DNA from: Aeromonas media
Lineage (GTDB): Bacteria > Pseudomonadota > Gammaproteobacteria > Enterobacterales > Aeromonadaceae
Assembly (NCBI RefSeq): GCF_000819985.1
Contig: NZ_CDBZ01000101.1
Location: 1-64,000, forward strand
DNA length: 64,000 bases
Direction of reading: 5' to 3'
Below the pieces are notes generated by a model. That model had not been told where the DNA came from. It saw nothing but the letters and a program-made list of their open reading frames with translations, and did no database searches. Positions 45,322 to 53,895 of this stretch are shown piece by piece. How positions within the stretch are numbered: position 1 is the stretch's first letter; every line of letters starts with the position of its first letter. Made by a program: the position numbers and the translations under genes.

Positions 45322-45345
45322 CGGGAGGGACCTGCACCCCTCCCG
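45322..45345 (-). terminator. Hairpin after the gamma-glutamylpolyamine synthetase gene
   Basis: CGGGAGGG and CCCTCCCG form an 8-bp stem just downstream of the ligase stop. No T-run is visible, so read-through into spuC is possible. Confidence 0.5.
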
Positions 45346-45352
45346 AGACGGG

Positions 45353-46684
45353 TCAGACGTTCAGCAGCAGGAATTCCCGTTCCCAGCGGCTGATCACCCC
45401 GAAGTAGGTCTCGTACTCCTTGCGCTTGACCGCGACGAAGGCGCGGATGAAGCGCTCCCCCAGCATGTCCTTGATGGGCTCGCACTGCTCCAGATGGCTG
45501 AGCGACTCCTCCAGGGAACGGGGCAGGCTGTAGGGCAGGTCATAGGCACTCGCCTTCATCTCCTGCATGGGCTCCAGCTTCTCCAGCATGCCGAGGTAGC
45601 CGCAGGCCAGGGTGGCGGCCAGCGCCAGATAGGGGTTGGCGTCGGCCCCGGCGAAGCGGTTCTCAACCCGGCGCGCGCTCGGCTCCGAGAAGGGCACCCG
45701 CAGGCCGCAGGTGCGGTTTTCCACGCCCCACTGCACGTTGCGCGGCGCGCTCTCGCCGAAGGTGAGGCGGCGGTAGGAGTTGACGTTCGGCGCCAGCAGG
45801 GCGGTCACTGCCGGGGTGTACTTCTGCAGGCCGGCGATGAAGTGCATGAACAGGGCGGAGTTGCCCCCTTCGCTGGTGCCAAACAGGTTCCGCCCCTCGG
45901 CGTCTTCCAGGCTCTGGTGGATGTGCATGGCGGAGCCAGGCTCATCGCTCATGGGCTTGGCCATGAAGGTGGCATAGATGCCGTGACGGTGGGCAGCCTC
46001 CCGCATGGTGCGCTTGAACAGGAACACCTGGTCGGCGAGATCGATGGCGTCACCGTGCAGGAAGTTGATCTCCATCTGGGCAGCGCCGGACTCGTGGATC
46101 AGGGTGTCCACCTCCAGCTCCTGGGCCTCGCAGTAGTCGTACATGTCCTCGAAGATGGGATCGAATTCGTTGACCGCATCGATGCTGAACGACTGGCGAG
46201 CCGTCTCGGGGCGGCCGTTGCGGCCCACCGGCGGCACCAGCGGATAGTCGGGGTCTTCGTTGCGCTTGACCAGATAGAATTCGAGCTCGGGGGCCACCAC
46301 CGGCTTCCAGCCCTGCTTCTCGTAAAATGACAGGACCCGGCGCAGCACGGAGCGCGGCGCTATGTCGATCAGCTTGCCATTGATGTCGAAACAGTCGTGG
46401 ATCACCTGAGCCGTGGGCTCCAGTGCCCAGGGCACGAAACGAATGGTGTTGGGATCGGGATAGAGCTGCATGTCCCGCTCCAGCGGGTCGATCATGCTGT
46501 CGTCATCCGGGTACTCGCCGGTCACCGTCTGGGTGAAGATGACCTCGGGCAGCCGCATGCCCCCTTCGCGCAGAAACTTGTTGGCTGGAATGATCTTGCC
46601 TCGGGCATTGCCGGTGAAATCCGGGAACAGGCACTCCACTTCCGTGATGCGATTGCTCTCCATCCAGCCCTTGATACTGTCCAT
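45353..46684 (-). CDS. puuA: Gamma-glutamylpolyamine synthetase (glutamine synthetase family, PuuA/SpuB-like)
   Basis: A 443-residue glutamine-synthetase fold ligase that would join glutamate to putrescine or another polyamine using ATP. Metal- and ATP-site motifs are present: GAAQMEINFLHGDAIDLADQ, FMAKPMSDEPGSAMHIHQSL and RVENRFAGADANPYLALAA. It lacks the adenylylation-loop Tyr context of GlnA. Neighbours (SpuC, PotF, PotGHI) point to a polyamine substrate. The ATG at 46684 is preferred over 46711/46717, although its ribosome-binding site (GGGG) is weak. Confidence 0.85.
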   Translation of the reverse strand: MDSIKGWMESNRITEVECLFPDFTGNARGKIIPANKFLREGGMRLPEVIFTQTVTGEYPDDDSMIDPLERDMQLYPDPNTIRFVPWALEPTAQVIHDCFDINGKLIDIAPRSVLRRVLSFYEKQGWKPVVAPELEFYLVKRNEDPDYPLVPPVGRNGRPETARQSFSIDAVNEFDPIFEDMYDYCEAQELEVDTLIHESGAAQMEINFLHGDAIDLADQVFLFKRTMREAAHRHGIYATFMAKPMSDEPGSAMHIHQSLEDAEGRNLFGTSEGGNSALFMHFIAGLQKYTPAVTALLAPNVNSYRRLTFGESAPRNVQWGVENRTCGLRVPFSEPSARRVENRFAGADANPYLALAATLACGYLGMLEKLEPMQEMKASAYDLPYSLPRSLEESLSHLEQCEPIKDMLGERFIRAFVAVKRKEYETYFGVISRWEREFLLLNV

Positions 46685-47146
46685 GTTAAACCCCGACTCT
46701 ACGGTTGTCATTGGCAAGGGTGTCTAATATAAGGAACACCATTGTTAAGAAAATGTAATCGACCTCACCATAAAAGCCCGCGATAAAGGCCTTTGTCAAG
46801 CAGTGGTGTTTAAAAAACTATAAACAACGGCTGATATAATGACCAGCGCGGCACCAAATACTAAACACCCTGTGCCATGATCAGCCCACTGCAAGCCCGA
46901 TGCCAAGGATGGACAGATCCTGCTCGATACTCAGTCAGCCCCTGTCGGAGCGGGCCCATTTCTTTGCAAGGGCGCACAATCCTTATCCGATTCGCTTTGC
47001 ATACCTGCATTTTTTTGGTACAAGGCCCGCCCTGATTTGCACTCTCCTGCATGGATTTGGTGCAAATCGGACTACAGGGGCTTGGTCTGCGGGCCGACAG
47101 CCCCCATAAATGGGAAAAATTGGGAAACTGACTGGTAGCAAACCCT
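46685..47146. promoter_or_regulatory. 460-bp divergent regulatory region, puuA / dksA-like gene
   Basis: No gene is visible. A perfect 9-bp inverted repeat, GATTTGCAC (47034-47042) and GTGCAAATC (47060-47068), has a 17-base spacer and contains TGCAT. A related TTTGCA..TGCAT half lies at about 46996-47010. A consensus TATAAT sits at 46835-46840 without a clear -35. These are plausible sites for a polyamine or nitrogen regulator, not identified. Confidence 0.45.
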
Positions 47147-47533
47147 ATGTGTGATTTCATGACTGAAGACCAACTGGCCTTTTACAAGGGTCAGATCGAG
47201 CGACAAATCCTCGAGCTCGAAGAGCGTCTCAACTCCCAAGCCAGCCAGGCCATCGCCACCGATACCAACGAGATGGCCGATGAAATTGATCGTGCCAGCA
47301 TCGAGGAGGCCCGCCGTCTGGAGCTGAACCGCATCGAGCACGACAAGCTGCATCTGCGCAAGCTGAAAGGGGCGTTGAAACGCATCAATGAAGGAGACTT
47401 TGGCTACTGCGAATCCTGCGGTGACGAGATCTCCCTCAAGCGGCTGCAGGCTCGTCCTGAGTCCCGCTTCTGCGTCGAGTGCCAGAGCACCAAGGAATTC
47501 AACGATACCCACGTGTTCCGCCGCGTCGCCTGA
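47147..47533 (+). CDS. DksA/TraR-family zinc-finger protein
   Basis: The 128-residue protein has a long coiled-coil hairpin with the acidic tip DEIDRAS (residues 45-51), like the secondary-channel finger of DksA. It has a C4 zinc finger with Cys88, Cys91, Cys109 and Cys112. It would enter the RNA polymerase secondary channel and modulate promoters. It is shorter than E. coli DksA (151) and differs at the N-terminus, so it may be a second, specialised DksA. Start at 47147 or 47159; neither has a strong ribosome-binding site. Confidence 0.82.
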   Translation: MCDFMTEDQLAFYKGQIERQILELEERLNSQASQAIATDTNEMADEIDRASIEEARRLELNRIEHDKLHLRKLKGALKRINEGDFGYCESCGDEISLKRLQARPESRFCVECQSTKEFNDTHVFRRVA

Positions 47534-47720
47534 TACGCCAGTGAACCGTCACCACCTTGTCGCACCGGGCTGCAGGCAAGGCCGTGCACAGGCAGCGGCG
47601 TCCGTCTAGACAGACGAGCATGCCGGGCCGCACATGAGCCTTGTTCGCGGCTTCACAGCAAGAGCGTGACAACTTCTGTTAGACTCCGGGCAAGTCCCGG
47701 ACTCTACAGGAGATCAGAGC

Positions 47721-48578
47721 GTGAAATGGCTCATCAAGCTGTGTTTGTGCCTGCCGCTGCTGGCACAGGCGCAGACGCTCACCGTCAAGGTCCCCAGCCG
47801 ACCGATCAATGACCTCGACAGCGAATACCAGCTCAAGCTGCTGGAGCTGGCACTCGACCGTGCCGGACAGCCCTACAAGCTGAAGCGGGTCGACCTCAAT
47901 CTCAATCAGTTCACCCTGCAGCAGGAGCTGCGCAAGGGCAAAACCATCAACGTGTTCTGGATGGGTACCTCCAGCACCCTCGAATCCGCCCTGATCCCCG
48001 TCCCCATTCCGCTGTTCCGTGGTCTGGAAGGACTGCGGCTGTCGTTCATCCACGGCGATGCCCAGGAGAAGTTCAACCAGGTCAACACCCTGGCGGATCT
48101 CCGGCAGCTGAAGGCGGCCCAGGGGGTCGGCTGGGCCGACAACAAGATCCTGGAGCAGGCGGGCATAGCAACCTATGCGGGACGCTACAGCAACCTGTTC
48201 CGTCTCATCAACGACGGCGACAAGCTCGACTTCTTTCCCCGCGGTCTGGTGGAGATCTTCGCGGAACGCCGTGAGCTGGCGGCCCAGTACCCCAATCTCG
48301 CCATAGAGCAGCACCTGCTGATCCGCTACCCCTTCGCCGAGTTCTTCTTCGTCAGCCCAGAGTCTCCCAAGCTGGCCAAGGCGATCCAGACAGGACTGGA
48401 GCGGGCCTATGCCGACGGCAGCTTCATGAAGTTCTTCCACGAGAATCCCAGGATCCGCGAGGCCCTGGCCAGCGCGAATCTGGAGCAGAGGGTCACCATC
48501 TCCCTGCCCAACCCGGACATGACCCCCTTGCTCAGGAGCATTCCAGCCCAATATTGGGATTATCCGCCCAGGCAGTAA
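47721..48578 (+). CDS. Orphan periplasmic substrate-binding protein (SBP_bac_3-like)
   Basis: A 285-residue precursor with a signal peptide (about 1-18, AQA|QT) and a two-lobe binding-protein layout resembling family-3 solute receptors. It has [20 protein letters not shown] in the second lobe and a terminal W-rich tail. No ABC permease or ATPase is adjacent. The GTG start at 47721 follows AGGAG. The ligand is unknown; it may serve a transporter elsewhere or be a sensor accessory. An imperfect inverted repeat (about 47689-47713) covers the likely promoter. Confidence 0.75.
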   Translation: MKWLIKLCLCLPLLAQAQTLTVKVPSRPINDLDSEYQLKLLELALDRAGQPYKLKRVDLNLNQFTLQQELRKGKTINVFWMGTSSTLESALIPVPIPLFRGLEGLRLSFIHGDAQEKFNQVNTLADLRQLKAAQGVGWADNKILEQAGIATYAGRYSNLFRLINDGDKLDFFPRGLVEIFAERRELAAQYPNLAIEQHLLIRYPFAEFFFVSPESPKLAKAIQTGLERAYADGSFMKFFHENPRIREALASANLEQRVTISLPNPDMTPLLRSIPAQYWDYPPRQ

Positions 48579-48698
48579 TGCCGGGATTCCGGCGCACTGG
48601 CGCTGGGACTTTCCACCGCGACAAAGGGCGTTGGTCCCTGACCACAGGCTCGCAGGGAATGAGCGAACCGGTTTCAACCGCCGCACCAGGGAGGTGCC

Positions 48699-49145
48699 AT
48701 GAAGCGACTCGACGACAGGTTCAGCGACTACGGCCAGAGCCACCAGCACCCGGTCAATGTGGCCATCCACAAGGTGGCCGTGCCTGGTATCTACCTCTGC
48801 ACCCTGGCCCTGCTCTGGTGTCTGCCGGCAGGCCCGTTGCCGCCGTCGCTCAACTGGGCGGCGCTGGCGGCCATTCCGGTGCTGGCCTTCTACCTGCAGT
48901 TGTCGTTTGCCCTGTTCGTGGGAATGACGGCGTTGACCGCGCTGGGGCTGGTCCTCTGCCACAGCTGGCAAGGCCCCTTGCTGTGGCCCGCCCTGTGCGG
49001 CTTCGCGCTGCTCTGGGTAGCCCAGTTCGTCGGCCACCGAATAGAGGGGAAGCGCCCCTCCTTCCTCGCCGACCTGCAATTTCTGCTGGTAGGCCCCGCC
49101 TGGGTGCTGGCCAGCCTCTATCGTCGCTTGGGCATCCCCTACTGA
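48699..49145 (+). CDS. Mpo1-like (DUF962) membrane protein
   Basis: A 148-residue inner-membrane protein with about four spans and the family's His-containing motifs [13 protein letters not shown] near residues 17-29 and [16 protein letters not shown] near the C-terminus. Yeast Mpo1 is an Fe2+-dependent dioxygenase that shortens 2-hydroxy fatty acids. The bacterial role is inferred from the family. GGGAGG precedes the ATG; creA follows after 20 bp. Confidence 0.88.
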   Translation: MKRLDDRFSDYGQSHQHPVNVAIHKVAVPGIYLCTLALLWCLPAGPLPPSLNWAALAAIPVLAFYLQLSFALFVGMTALTALGLVLCHSWQGPLLWPALCGFALLWVAQFVGHRIEGKRPSFLADLQFLLVGPAWVLASLYRRLGIPY

Positions 49146-49165
49146 GGGAAGCCAAAGGAGAAATC

Positions 49166-49645
49166 ATGACACACCACTCCCCCCTTACCCGCGCCCTGCC
49201 TCTGCTGCTGGGCATACTGTTTGCCGGTCCGGCGCTGGCCGACAAGGCCGATCCCGTCGGCGAGGTGAGTACCGCCTTCAAGCTGGTCGGCCCGAACCAC
49301 AAGATCCTGGTGGAGGCGTTCGACGACCCGAAAATCGCCGGTGTCGCCTGCTATCTGGCGCGCCCCAAGACTGGGGGCGTCAAGGGTGGTCTCGGGCTGG
49401 CGGAAGATCCCTCCCACGCCTCACTGTCGTGCCACCAGACAGGCCCCATCACCCTGCCCGCCAAACTCAAAGCCGGGGAAGAGGTGTTCGACGTCAGCAC
49501 CTCCCTGGTGTTCAAGGAGCAGAAGGTGGTGCGTTTTTACGACGAGAAGCGCAATGCCCTTGTCTATCTGACTTACAGCACCAAGTTGGTGGATGGCTCG
49601 TACAAGAGTGCAGTGAGCGCCGTTCCCATCATGCCGTGGGGCTGA
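49166..49645 (+). CDS. creA: CreA family periplasmic protein
   Basis: A 159-residue precursor with a signal peptide (about 1-25, ALA|DK), then the conserved [15 protein letters not shown]-type strand, [14 protein letters not shown], a Gly-rich [14 protein letters not shown] loop, two Cys that could form a disulphide, and a terminal VPIMPWG. Length matches E. coli CreA (157). AAGGAG precedes the ATG at 49166; a longer frame from 48554 overlaps the Mpo1 gene and is rejected. Function unknown; here it is not next to creBCD. Confidence 0.93.
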   Translation: MTHHSPLTRALPLLLGILFAGPALADKADPVGEVSTAFKLVGPNHKILVEAFDDPKIAGVACYLARPKTGGVKGGLGLAEDPSHASLSCHQTGPITLPAKLKAGEEVFDVSTSLVFKEQKVVRFYDEKRNALVYLTYSTKLVDGSYKSAVSAVPIMPWG

Positions 49646-49722
49646 ATCCCCACCATTTATCCCGTGATGACGGTCACTATTTGTTGTAATTTAACCACAT
49701 CATTATCTGCGGAGAGCGCCCC

Positions 49723-50712
49723 ATGAGAGTCGCCGTTTTCAGTACCAAGAGCTACGACAAGGAACACTTCAATCAGGCCAACAGCCAGTACGGCTTCGAG
49801 CTGGAGTTCTTCGACGTGCGGCTGGAGGCCAAGACAGCCCGCCTCGCCCATCACTTCCCCGTGGTCTGCCTGTTCGTCAACGATGACGCCGACCGGGAGG
49901 TGCTGACCGAGCTGGCCGCCAACGGCACCAAGGTCATCGCCCTGCGCTGCGCCGGTTACAACAACGTGGATCTGGTGGCCGCCAAGGAGCTGGGTCTGAA
50001 AGTGGTGCGGGTACCCGCCTACTCCCCCGAGGCGGTCGCCGAGCACGCGGTGGGCCTGATGATGACCCTCAACCGCCGCATCCATAAGGCCTACCAGCGC
50101 ACCCGCGACGCCAACTTCTCCCTGGAGGGGCTGGTCGGCTTCAACATGCACGGCCGCACCGCCGGCATCATAGGCACCGGCAAGATCGGCATCGCCACCC
50201 TGCGCATCCTCAAGGGCTTCGGCATGCGCCTGCTGGTGAGCGACCCCTACCCGAACCAGGCGGCCATCGATCTGGGGGCCGAGTACGTGGACATCGACAC
50301 CCTGCTGCGCAAGTCCGACGTCATCAGCCTGCACTGCCCCCTGTTCAAGGAGAACTACCACCTGCTGAACAAGGAGGCCTTCGCCAAGATGAAGGACGGG
50401 GTGATGATCATCAACACCAGCCGGGGCGGCCTGCTCGACTCCAACGCCGCCATCGAGGCCCTCAAGACCTCCCGCATCGGCGCCCTGGGGCTGGACGTCT
50501 ACGAGGAGGAGGAAGATCTCTTCTTCGAGGACAAGTCCAACGAGGTGATCACCGATGACGTCTTCCGCCGCCTCTCCGCCTGCCACAACGTGCTGTTCAC
50601 CGGTCACCAGGCCTTCCTGACCCGGGAGGCGCTGCACGCCATCGCCGACACCACCCTCGGCAACATCCAGGCCATAGAGAGCCAGGGCCGCAGCGACAAC
50701 GAGGTGGAGTAA
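49723..50712 (+). CDS. ldhA: Fermentative D-lactate dehydrogenase
   Basis: The 329-residue NAD-dependent 2-hydroxyacid dehydrogenase reduces pyruvate to D-lactate. NAD motif GTGKIG at 151-156, catalytic Arg234 (NTSRGG), the acidic pair region DVYEEEEDLF (258-267) and His295 (GHQAF) are all present. Length equals E. coli LdhA (329). GGAGAG precedes the ATG. A hairpin follows at 50735-50759. Confidence 0.97.
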   Translation: MRVAVFSTKSYDKEHFNQANSQYGFELEFFDVRLEAKTARLAHHFPVVCLFVNDDADREVLTELAANGTKVIALRCAGYNNVDLVAAKELGLKVVRVPAYSPEAVAEHAVGLMMTLNRRIHKAYQRTRDANFSLEGLVGFNMHGRTAGIIGTGKIGIATLRILKGFGMRLLVSDPYPNQAAIDLGAEYVDIDTLLRKSDVISLHCPLFKENYHLLNKEAFAKMKDGVMIINTSRGGLLDSNAAIEALKTSRIGALGLDVYEEEEDLFFEDKSNEVITDDVFRRLSACHNVLFTGHQAFLTREALHAIADTTLGNIQAIESQGRSDNEVE

Positions 50713-50734
50713 CCCCTCCCCCGCAGCGATGAAG

Positions 50735-50759
50735 GACAGAGGGCGCCACTCCCTCTGTC
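50735..50759. terminator. Stem-loop after ldhA
   Basis: GACAGAGGG and CCCTCTGTC form a perfect 9-bp stem around CGCCACT, 22 bases after the stop. The T-tract is weak. Confidence 0.6.
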
Positions 50760-50817
50760 TCCTGCGCAGACAGGCACCCCGCTCGCCCTGTTGTCCCCTG
50801 CGAGCGCAATAACCATG

Positions 50818-51029
50818 GCGCCGGGTTGTGAGACTCGGCGCCTTCGGGTAGGCTACCAGCCCTTTTTTGTACAGGAGTCTGGCAAGCATGTTCATCGGAT
50901 TTGCTCACTGTACCTCCGACTGTGCGCCGGGTTGTAAGATCCGGCACCTTCGGGTAGGCCAGTCCTCCTTTTTTACTCTGGAGTCTGGCACCCATGTTTA
51001 TCGGATTTGATTACGGTACCTCCAACTGT
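50818..51029 (+). repeat. 106-bp tandem duplication covering the yegD leader and start
   Basis: Unit 1 (50818-50923) and unit 2 (50924-51029) share the GCGCCGGGTTGT..CGGCGCCTTCGGGTA palindromic segment, a T-rich run, the GGAGTCTGGCA ribosome-binding site and the first codons of yegD. Unit 1 opens a 40-codon frame (50888-51010) starting M-F-I-G-F that runs out of frame past the true yegD ATG. The paired CCGGGTTGTAAGATCCGG-type palindromes followed by a T-run could also act as terminators of ldhA read-through. Confidence 0.8.
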
Positions 51030-52355
51030 GCCGTCGCCGTGATGGAACAGGGCAGCCCCAGGCTGCTGACCCTCTCCGGTTCCCACTACCTCCCCTCCAC
51101 CCTGCACGCCCCGCACCGGGACGCCATCGCCGGCCTGCTGGCCGAACGGCTGGCAAGTACGCAGCAGGCGGAGTACCTCAAGCTGCGGGGCCCCGTGGTG
51201 ACCCGGGCCCAGGCGGTGCGCCGCCAGATGCGCGAAGAGGGGCTCATCGACGAGCTCAGCTTCGGCGGGGCGGCGCTGGAGCGCTACCTGGAGGAGCCGG
51301 ATGACGGTTACTACATCAAGTCGCCGAAATCCTTCCTCGGGGCCTACGGCCTCAAGGCGCCCCAGATAGCCCTGTTCGAGGACATCGTCTGCGCCATGAT
51401 GCTGCACGTCCGCCACGAGGCGGAGCAGCAGACAGGTGCCCCGGTGCGCCAGGCGGTGATCGGTCGCCCGGTCAACTTCCAGGGGCTGGCCGGGGAGGAG
51501 AGCAACCGCCAGGCCATCGCCATCCTGGGTGAGGCGGCCCGACTCGCCGGCTTCGAGCGGGTGGAGTTTCTCTACGAGCCGGTGGCCGCCGGCTTCGAGT
51601 TCGAGGCGCGACTCAGCGAGGATGCCGTGGTGCTGGTGGTGGACATAGGCGGCGGCACCACGGACTGCTCCATGCTGCGCATGGGCCCGAGCCACCGCGA
51701 CCGGCTGGATCGCAGCGGCGATCTGCTCGGCCACAGCGGCCAGCGCATCGGCGGCAACGACTTCGACATCCGGCTAACGGTGGAGGGCATGATGCCGCTG
51801 CTCGGCATGCACGAGACCCTCAAGACCGGCAAGCCACTGCCCCATCCGCTGTTCTGGGACGCGGCCGCCATCAACGACGTCAGCGCCCAGAGTCGCTTCT
51901 ACAGCCTGGATACCGCCCGCCAGCTGCAGGATCTGCAGCTCGACAGCCAGCCCGGCAGCAAACTCTCACGGCTCGCCAGCCTGCGGGCCCACAAGCTGAG
52001 CCACCAGCTGGTGTGGCGCGCCGAGCAGGGCAAGATCGCCCTGTCCGACCATGAGCTCAACCACCAGACCCTGAACGAGCTGGAGAAGGGGCTGGAGGCG
52101 GAACTCACCCGCCCTCAACTGGCCAGTGCCTCCGCCCCCCTGCTGGAGAAGATTGGCGAGCTGATGGACGAGGCGATCGCCGCCGCCGGCGTGGCGCCGG
52201 ACCGGATCTTCGTCACCGGCGGTAGCGCCCGCTCCCCTCTCATCAAGGCCTTCATTCGCCAGAAGCTGCCCGCCGTGCCTTTAGAGGGAGGGGATGACTT
52301 CGGTTCTGTGGCCTCGGGGCTCGCCCGTTACGCCGAGCGGTTGTTCGCCGGCTGA
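50994..52355 (+). CDS. yegD: Hsp70-family protein YegD
   Basis: The 453-residue protein is an Hsp70/actin-fold ATPase without the usual peptide-binding domain. It has phosphate loop 1 FDYGTSNCAVAV, FVKSPKSFLG-type YIKSPKSFLGAYG, IGRPVNFQG, loop 2 VVDIGGGTTDCSML, and the late ITGGSARSP-type FVTGGSARSPLIKAF. It follows E. coli YegD (450) throughout. It may be a specialised chaperone; clients are unknown. The ATG at 50994 is the second of two duplicated starts and is the one in frame with the rest. Confidence 0.93.
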   Translation: MFIGFDYGTSNCAVAVMEQGSPRLLTLSGSHYLPSTLHAPHRDAIAGLLAERLASTQQAEYLKLRGPVVTRAQAVRRQMREEGLIDELSFGGAALERYLEEPDDGYYIKSPKSFLGAYGLKAPQIALFEDIVCAMMLHVRHEAEQQTGAPVRQAVIGRPVNFQGLAGEESNRQAIAILGEAARLAGFERVEFLYEPVAAGFEFEARLSEDAVVLVVDIGGGTTDCSMLRMGPSHRDRLDRSGDLLGHSGQRIGGNDFDIRLTVEGMMPLLGMHETLKTGKPLPHPLFWDAAAINDVSAQSRFYSLDTARQLQDLQLDSQPGSKLSRLASLRAHKLSHQLVWRAEQGKIALSDHELNHQTLNELEKGLEAELTRPQLASASAPLLEKIGELMDEAIAAAGVAPDRIFVTGGSARSPLIKAFIRQKLPAVPLEGGDDFGSVASGLARYAERLFAG

Positions 52356-52460
52356 GACGGTCAGGGGAGCCATGGATAAGCAGGCTCAGCCGGGGCAGGT
52401 GTTGCCATTTACCGACACCCCCCTCTCCCTGAGGGCGACAGAAGCGGTCGGGCCGGCCCC

Positions 52461-52492
52461 CCCGTGCCCTGCCTCCCGGGCCATGGCACGGG
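52461..52492. repeat. Inverted repeat between yegD and hslJ
   Basis: CCCGTGCC (52461-52468) and GGCACGGG (52485-52492) pair around a 16-base loop that itself holds a CCCGGG palindrome. It may be a terminator of yegD or part of the hslJ promoter region. Confidence 0.4.
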
Positions 52493-52526
52493 TATGCTTG
52501 TCACTCCCCCCACCGGAGCCCCTTTC

Positions 52527-52946
52527 ATGCCCAGATTTCTGCTACTGCTGCTCGCCCTGCTCCTGCTCAGCGCCTGCAGCAGTACTCCCCGCTTCGCCTC
52601 GCAAGATCTGCAGCACCACCACTGGGTGCTCGACAAGCTGGATGGCCAGGCCATCCCCAGCAGCCGCATCAATCCCCCCGACATAGAGATAGGGGAACAC
52701 CTCACCGTCAATGGCATCGCCGGCTGCAACCGCTACTTCGGCCAGGGCCACCTCGAGGATGACAGACTCTGGGTCACCAGCCTAGGCAACACCGAGATGG
52801 CCTGTCTGGCGCCGCTCGATGCCGTGGAGCAGGCGGTGCTGACCACCCTGACCCAGGGTGCCACCCTGAGTGGCACGCCACAGACCCTGATCCTGACCGG
52901 AAAACGGCACCGTTTGGAATACAGACTGCGAGACTGGGTGTACTAG
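52527..52946 (+). CDS. hslJ: META-domain lipoprotein HslJ
   Basis: A 139-residue lipoprotein with a lipobox LLSAC (lipidated Cys17), then a META domain with LQHHHWVLDKLDGQ, INPPDIEIGEH and GIAGCNRYFG followed by a second Cys in the TEMACL helix. It follows E. coli HslJ (140), a heat-inducible outer-membrane protein that affects novobiocin tolerance. The ATG at 52527 (CGGAG upstream) is chosen because it places the signal peptide correctly; an upstream ATG at 52464 is inside the inverted repeat. Confidence 0.88.
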   Translation: MPRFLLLLLALLLLSACSSTPRFASQDLQHHHWVLDKLDGQAIPSSRINPPDIEIGEHLTVNGIAGCNRYFGQGHLEDDRLWVTSLGNTEMACLAPLDAVEQAVLTTLTQGATLSGTPQTLILTGKRHRLEYRLRDWVY

Positions 52947-53033
52947 GGCTCACAAAACCACTCGCCGACAGGAACAACTGGCCCAGCTGTGGCACAATAT
53001 GAGGCACTGTTCGCAATGGAGGCTGCCTCAGCC

Positions 53034-53864
53034 ATGTCGATGGATCGCCTGTTTGGCAAGATCAAACAACTGCCCACAATCCCGCAGCTGCTGCACGAGC
53101 TGATGCAGAGTTTCAACGATGAGAATGCCCGCATCGACGAGATCGCGGCCAAGATCGCCATGGACCAGGTGATCAGCGTCAAGGTGCTGCGGATGGCCAA
53201 CTCCGCCGCCCTGCGCCGGGGCAACGAGGTGACCTCCATCGAGCAGGCGGTGATCCGCCTCGGCTTCAACCGCTTGCGCTCCGTGGTGGTCGCCTCCGGC
53301 ATCATCAGCAGCTTCAAGGCCCCCCCGGGCTTTGACAAGCACCGCTTCTGGACCCAGACCTTCCAGGTCGCCACCATAGCCCGCACCCTGGCCCAGCAGA
53401 CCAAGGCGGTGGATCCGGAGAGCGCCTTCACCTGCGCCCTCATTCACAACATCGGCGAGCTGCTGATCCAGAGCACCTTGCCGGAGGAGGCCGGGCTCAT
53501 CAACCTGGCCATCGAGAAGGGGAGCAGCAGGGTCGAGGCCCAGCGGGAGATGCTGGGCTACGACTATGCCCAGCTCGGCGCCGAGCTGGCAAAGCGCTGG
53601 AACCTGTCGGCCTCCTTCGTCGATGCCATCGCCCAGCAGCTGGATCCCCTCTCCCACGATCCGGTCAGCAAGGAGGCGGTGCTGATCCGGCTCTCCGTCT
53701 TCGTCTCCTTCGCCTGGCACGCCGGGGTACCGGCCCAGGCCATCATAGCGCGCTTCCCCAAGCCGCTGGCCGACCAGCTCGGGCTGGATCCCGCCACCCT
53801 GGCGGATCAGCTGGAGCAACTCCACGAGCAGGGCAATGCCCTCGCCGACCTCCTGACCCAGTAG
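53034..53864 (+). CDS. HDOD-domain protein
   Basis: The 276-residue protein is a single HDOD domain (about 8-205) with LPTIPQLLHELMQ at the start, DQVISVKVLRMANSA, an AVIRLGFNRLRSVV helix and ALIHNIGELLI, where the usual HD metal site is altered to HN. It is therefore a signalling or scaffold domain rather than a phosphohydrolase. The start at 53034 has GGAGG about 11 bases upstream; 53016 and a GTG at 52989 are alternatives. malZ follows after 31 bp. Function unknown. Confidence 0.85.
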   Translation: MSMDRLFGKIKQLPTIPQLLHELMQSFNDENARIDEIAAKIAMDQVISVKVLRMANSAALRRGNEVTSIEQAVIRLGFNRLRSVVVASGIISSFKAPPGFDKHRFWTQTFQVATIARTLAQQTKAVDPESAFTCALIHNIGELLIQSTLPEEAGLINLAIEKGSSRVEAQREMLGYDYAQLGAELAKRWNLSASFVDAIAQQLDPLSHDPVSKEAVLIRLSVFVSFAWHAGVPAQAIIARFPKPLADQLGLDPATLADQLEQLHEQGNALADLLTQ

Positions 53865-53895
53865 CCTCTGGCCACCCTTTGATGCAGTAGATACC

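Noticed and set aside
44495-46330. 611-codon plus-strand ORF
   Set aside because: It is a reverse-strand shadow of spuC and the gamma-glutamylpolyamine synthetase gene.
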